DNA of 24,200 bases from an uncultured Alphaproteobacteria bacterium (GTDB taxonomy: Bacteria; Pseudomonadota; Alphaproteobacteria; CALKHQ01), in assembly GCA_937988735.1 (NCBI GenBank), contig CALKHQ010000285.1:1-24200 (forward strand), read 5' to 3'. The number at the start of each line of letters is the position of its first letter. The first letter of the stretch is position 1. This document shows positions 22,077 to 24,200 of the stretch, piece after piece. The position numbers and the translations under genes are program-made. The notes beneath the pieces were generated by a model. The model saw only the letters and a program-made list of their open reading frames with translations. It was not told the origin of the DNA and did no database searches.

Positions 22077-22082
22077 ACCGGC

Positions 22083-24200
22083 TCAATAGTCCCATTCGAA
22101 GTTGACGCTGACGTTGCTGTCGCCGGTCTCGGTGACCGAGCTGCGGACGTCCACGCCGTCGAACACCTCGACGGAGATTTCCGCCTGGCCGCTGCCGGTG
22201 GCGGTCCCGCGCGTGACCGACAGGAACACGTCCTCGGTGAGGTAGCCGCCGATGCGGGCCGCGGGCAGCCCTTCGTCGTCCACCGCGGTCTCGACCGTGA
22301 GTCCGGTGATGCCGGTGATGCTGCGCAGCGTGTTGACCAGCCCCAGGTCGCCCTCGCGGCCGGTGATCAGCGCCAGCGCCCTCCCGGCCTGGAATGCCTG
22401 GCTGCCCGAGAGACCGCCGCGGCCCATCCCGAACAGCAGGCGGTTCATGATTTCCTCCTGCGGCAGGTCCGGGACCGACTGCAGCTTGAAATCGGTGGCC
22501 GAGGCGGGCCCGGTGACGATCAGGCTCACCGAGATGTCCTCGGTGACGGCGACTGCCTCGATGTCCACCAGCGGATCGGGCGGGGAGGCGCCGGTGAAGG
22601 TGATGATGCCGCGCCCGATCTCGATCGCCTGCCCGGCCAGGTCCAGGGTTCCGCGCAGCGCCGTCATCGTGCCGACGACGGTCGGGTCCGCGGTGGTGCC
22701 CCCGATGCGGAGGTCGCCGGACCATTCGGACTCCAGCCCGTAGCCGCGGATGTAGAAGGCGTTGGGGATCCGGACGTGCAGGTCGAGGGGGAGCGCGAGC
22801 GGCGGGGTCAGCTCCGTTTGCTCGGGCGGGAGCTGCCCGCTGCCGTTGATGTCGATGGCGTCCACCTCGACGTAGCCGGCGGTGCTGATCTCCGAGAAGC
22901 GCACCTCGGCCGGGCGCACCGTCACGTCGCCGGAGACGGCGGGCCCGCCCAGCGGGCCCGCGAGGCCGATGGTGCCGCTGACATAGGCCTCGGCGAGGTC
23001 GGTGTCGTAGGCGAGGAACTGGTTCAGCGCGATGTCGATGTTGCTGGCGGCATCGCCGAAATCGGTCCACCCGGTCGCCTGCACCGTGCCGCCAAGCCGG
23101 TCGCGGGCGGTGAGGCTGCGGATGGTGAGCCGGTCGCCCTCGCCGGCAATGGTCGCCTCCAGCCCCGAGAGGACGGTGCCGGTCTCGATCACCTCGACCG
23201 CGCCGTCGGTGATCCGGCCCTCGCCGGACAGCACCGGCGCGCCGCCCACGCCGCCGATGCGGATGTCGATGTCGGCGTAGCCGCCGAGCAGGATGTCGCC
23301 CGACGGCGCGACGAGCGGGTTGAGGTCCGACAGCGCAGTCTCGGCCACGAGCTGTCCGAAGATCGGCTGGCCGTGGTCGCTTTCCGCGGCGAAGGGCGAA
23401 AGCGACAGCAGGAGGATGTTGTTCAGGACCAGCGTGACCGGCCGCTCGGTCACGTTGCCCATGCGCGCGTCGAGGCTGAGGAAGCCGTCCGCGACCGTGC
23501 CCGATACCTGCAGCCGCGCGCCGGAGAGCGAGCCCAGCGCCGCCGGATCCCCTTCCAGCTCCACCCCGCTGATGGCGAGGTCGATGGTGCCCGAAGGCCG
23601 CGCGCCGGGCCCGGAGAGGCGCACGCTGAGCCGGTCGATTTTCGCCGACATGCCGATGCCGCCGGTCAGGACGGCGCTGCGGTCGAGGCCGACGTTGCTG
23701 ACGTCGAGCGCCACCTCCGACGACCCGGGGGCGAGGCGCACGTCGCCGCTGATCCGGCCGCCGAGCGTCGTCGCCGCCAGCCCGGTCACCGCCAGCGTCG
23801 ATCCGGCGGAGCGGATGGTGACCGGCTGTTCGATCACCAGCTGCTCCTCGCCGAAGTCGGCGGTCAGGCTGCCGATGGTGACGCCGATCGCCTCGCCGCC
23901 GGCGGAGATCGAGGCGCCGGCGTCCACCGCCAGCGGGAACGGCTTCTCCAGATAGGCGCTTTCCCCGACCGCCCGCAGGCTCACGTCGATGGCGGACAGC
24001 GACCCCTGCGCGTCGAGGTCCAGGTTGTCGAGGGCGGCGACGGCGGTGGCGACGGTCGACGCCCGCGCGGTGCCGCTGAACCGCGGGTCGCCGAGGAGGT
24101 CGGTCACCGTCGCCTCGGCCCGCAGGTTGTCGATGACGACCGCGTCGGGCAGGGCGAGGGCGCTCGCGTCGAGGTTCACGCGTGCATCCTGGCGCCCGCC
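22083..24200 (-). CDS. tamB: TamB/YtfN translocation-assembly protein, C-terminal part
   Basis: 705 residues are in the window; the frame stays open through the edge, so the N-terminus is outside and the GTG at 24179 is not a start. The product is a long run of beta-strand repeats (hydrophobic/polar alternation) ending in the DUF490 region: [37 protein letters not shown] and the final [10 protein letters not shown]. TamB spans from the inner membrane to the outer-membrane TamA and is involved in outer-membrane biogenesis and phospholipid traffic. tamA, usually adjacent upstream, is not in view. The terminal aromatic residue resembles an outer-membrane-protein beta signal. Confidence 0.93.
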   Translation of the reverse strand, partial: GGRQDARVNLDASALALPDAVVIDNLRAEATVTDLLGDPRFSGTARASTVATAVAALDNLDLDAQGSLSAIDVSLRAVGESAYLEKPFPLAVDAGASISAGGEAIGVTIGSLTADFGEEQLVIEQPVTIRSAGSTLAVTGLAATTLGGRISGDVRLAPGSSEVALDVSNVGLDRSAVLTGGIGMSAKIDRLSVRLSGPGARPSGTIDLAISGVELEGDPAALGSLSGARLQVSGTVADGFLSLDARMGNVTERPVTLVLNNILLLSLSPFAAESDHGQPIFGQLVAETALSDLNPLVAPSGDILLGGYADIDIRIGGVGGAPVLSGEGRITDGAVEVIETGTVLSGLEATIAGEGDRLTIRSLTARDRLGGTVQATGWTDFGDAASNIDIALNQFLAYDTDLAEAYVSGTIGLAGPLGGPAVSGDVTVRPAEVRFSEISTAGYVEVDAIDINGSGQLPPEQTELTPPLALPLDLHVRIPNAFYIRGYGLESEWSGDLRIGGTTADPTVVGTMTALRGTLDLAGQAIEIGRGIITFTGASPPDPLVDIEAVAVTEDISVSLIVTGPASATDFKLQSVPDLPQEEIMNRLLFGMGRGGLSGSQAFQAGRALALITGREGDLGLVNTLRSITGITGLTVETAVDDEGLPAARIGGYLTEDVFLSVTRGTATGSGQAEISVEVFDGVDVRSSVTETGDSNVSVNFEWDY

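Noticed and set aside
20029..22089. 686-residue plus-strand open frame opposite dapE and dapD
   Set aside because: Shadow of two well-supported genes; low-complexity Arg/Ala/Asp-rich translation without recognisable domains or a ribosome site.

Overview
This is a GC-rich chromosomal window from an alphaproteobacterium, most likely a Rhodospirillales-type lineage. The evidence is the dense high-GC coding, the def-fmt-truA and dapD-dapE gene pairs, NrdR-type and ModE-type sites, and the palindromic repeat translated as MAGPVPAI that is common in alphaproteobacterial intergenic DNA. The lineage call is inference; there is no rRNA here to settle it. I see no tRNA, rRNA, CRISPR array, prophage or insertion sequence.

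Layout. Positions 1-4146 (+) hold the 3' end of an acyl-CoA synthetase, a ketopantoate-reductase-like gene that overlaps it by one base, a Tat-exported multicopper oxidase and a Gfo/Idh/MocA oxidoreductase. Two MAGPVPAI-type palindromic repeats lie in the gaps. Positions 4147-4553 have no gene; a very acidic 65-residue protein follows (4554-4751, +). Positions 4785-10113 are all on the minus strand. Read in transcription order they are nrdB, a small Tat/lipoprotein carrying three TDSDSG repeats, a JmjC/cupin oxygenase overlapping it by 20 bases, a YcaQ/AlkX-type DNA glycosylase, and a lone MetE N-terminal domain.

Positions 10351-13264 (+) are a molybdate uptake operon (modA, modB, modC, single-domain modE) with a probable ModE operator upstream of modA. 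It sits between nrdB and nrdA, which are both on the minus strand, so the two subunits of one enzyme are about 3.2 kb apart. nrdA has a good candidate pair of NrdR boxes; I found none for nrdB. Positions 15750-18093 (+) are def, fmt and truA (initiator-methionine formylation and deformylation, and tRNA pseudouridylation), followed by a Bcr/CflA-type MFS exporter. Positions 19370-21981 (-) are dapD, dapE and a five-helix membrane protein of unknown role, behind a promoter placed just after the stop codon of tamB. Positions 22083-24200 (-) are the C-terminal part of tamB, which runs off the window.

Most of the window is core metabolism: dNTP synthesis, lysine/diaminopimelate synthesis, translation initiation and the outer membrane. 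The part most likely to hide something undescribed is 7330-9013. There a cytoplasmic Fe(II)/2-oxoglutarate oxygenase is apparently translationally coupled to a small exported protein built from three Asp/Ser/Gly-rich repeats, which looks like an enzyme paired with its substrate.
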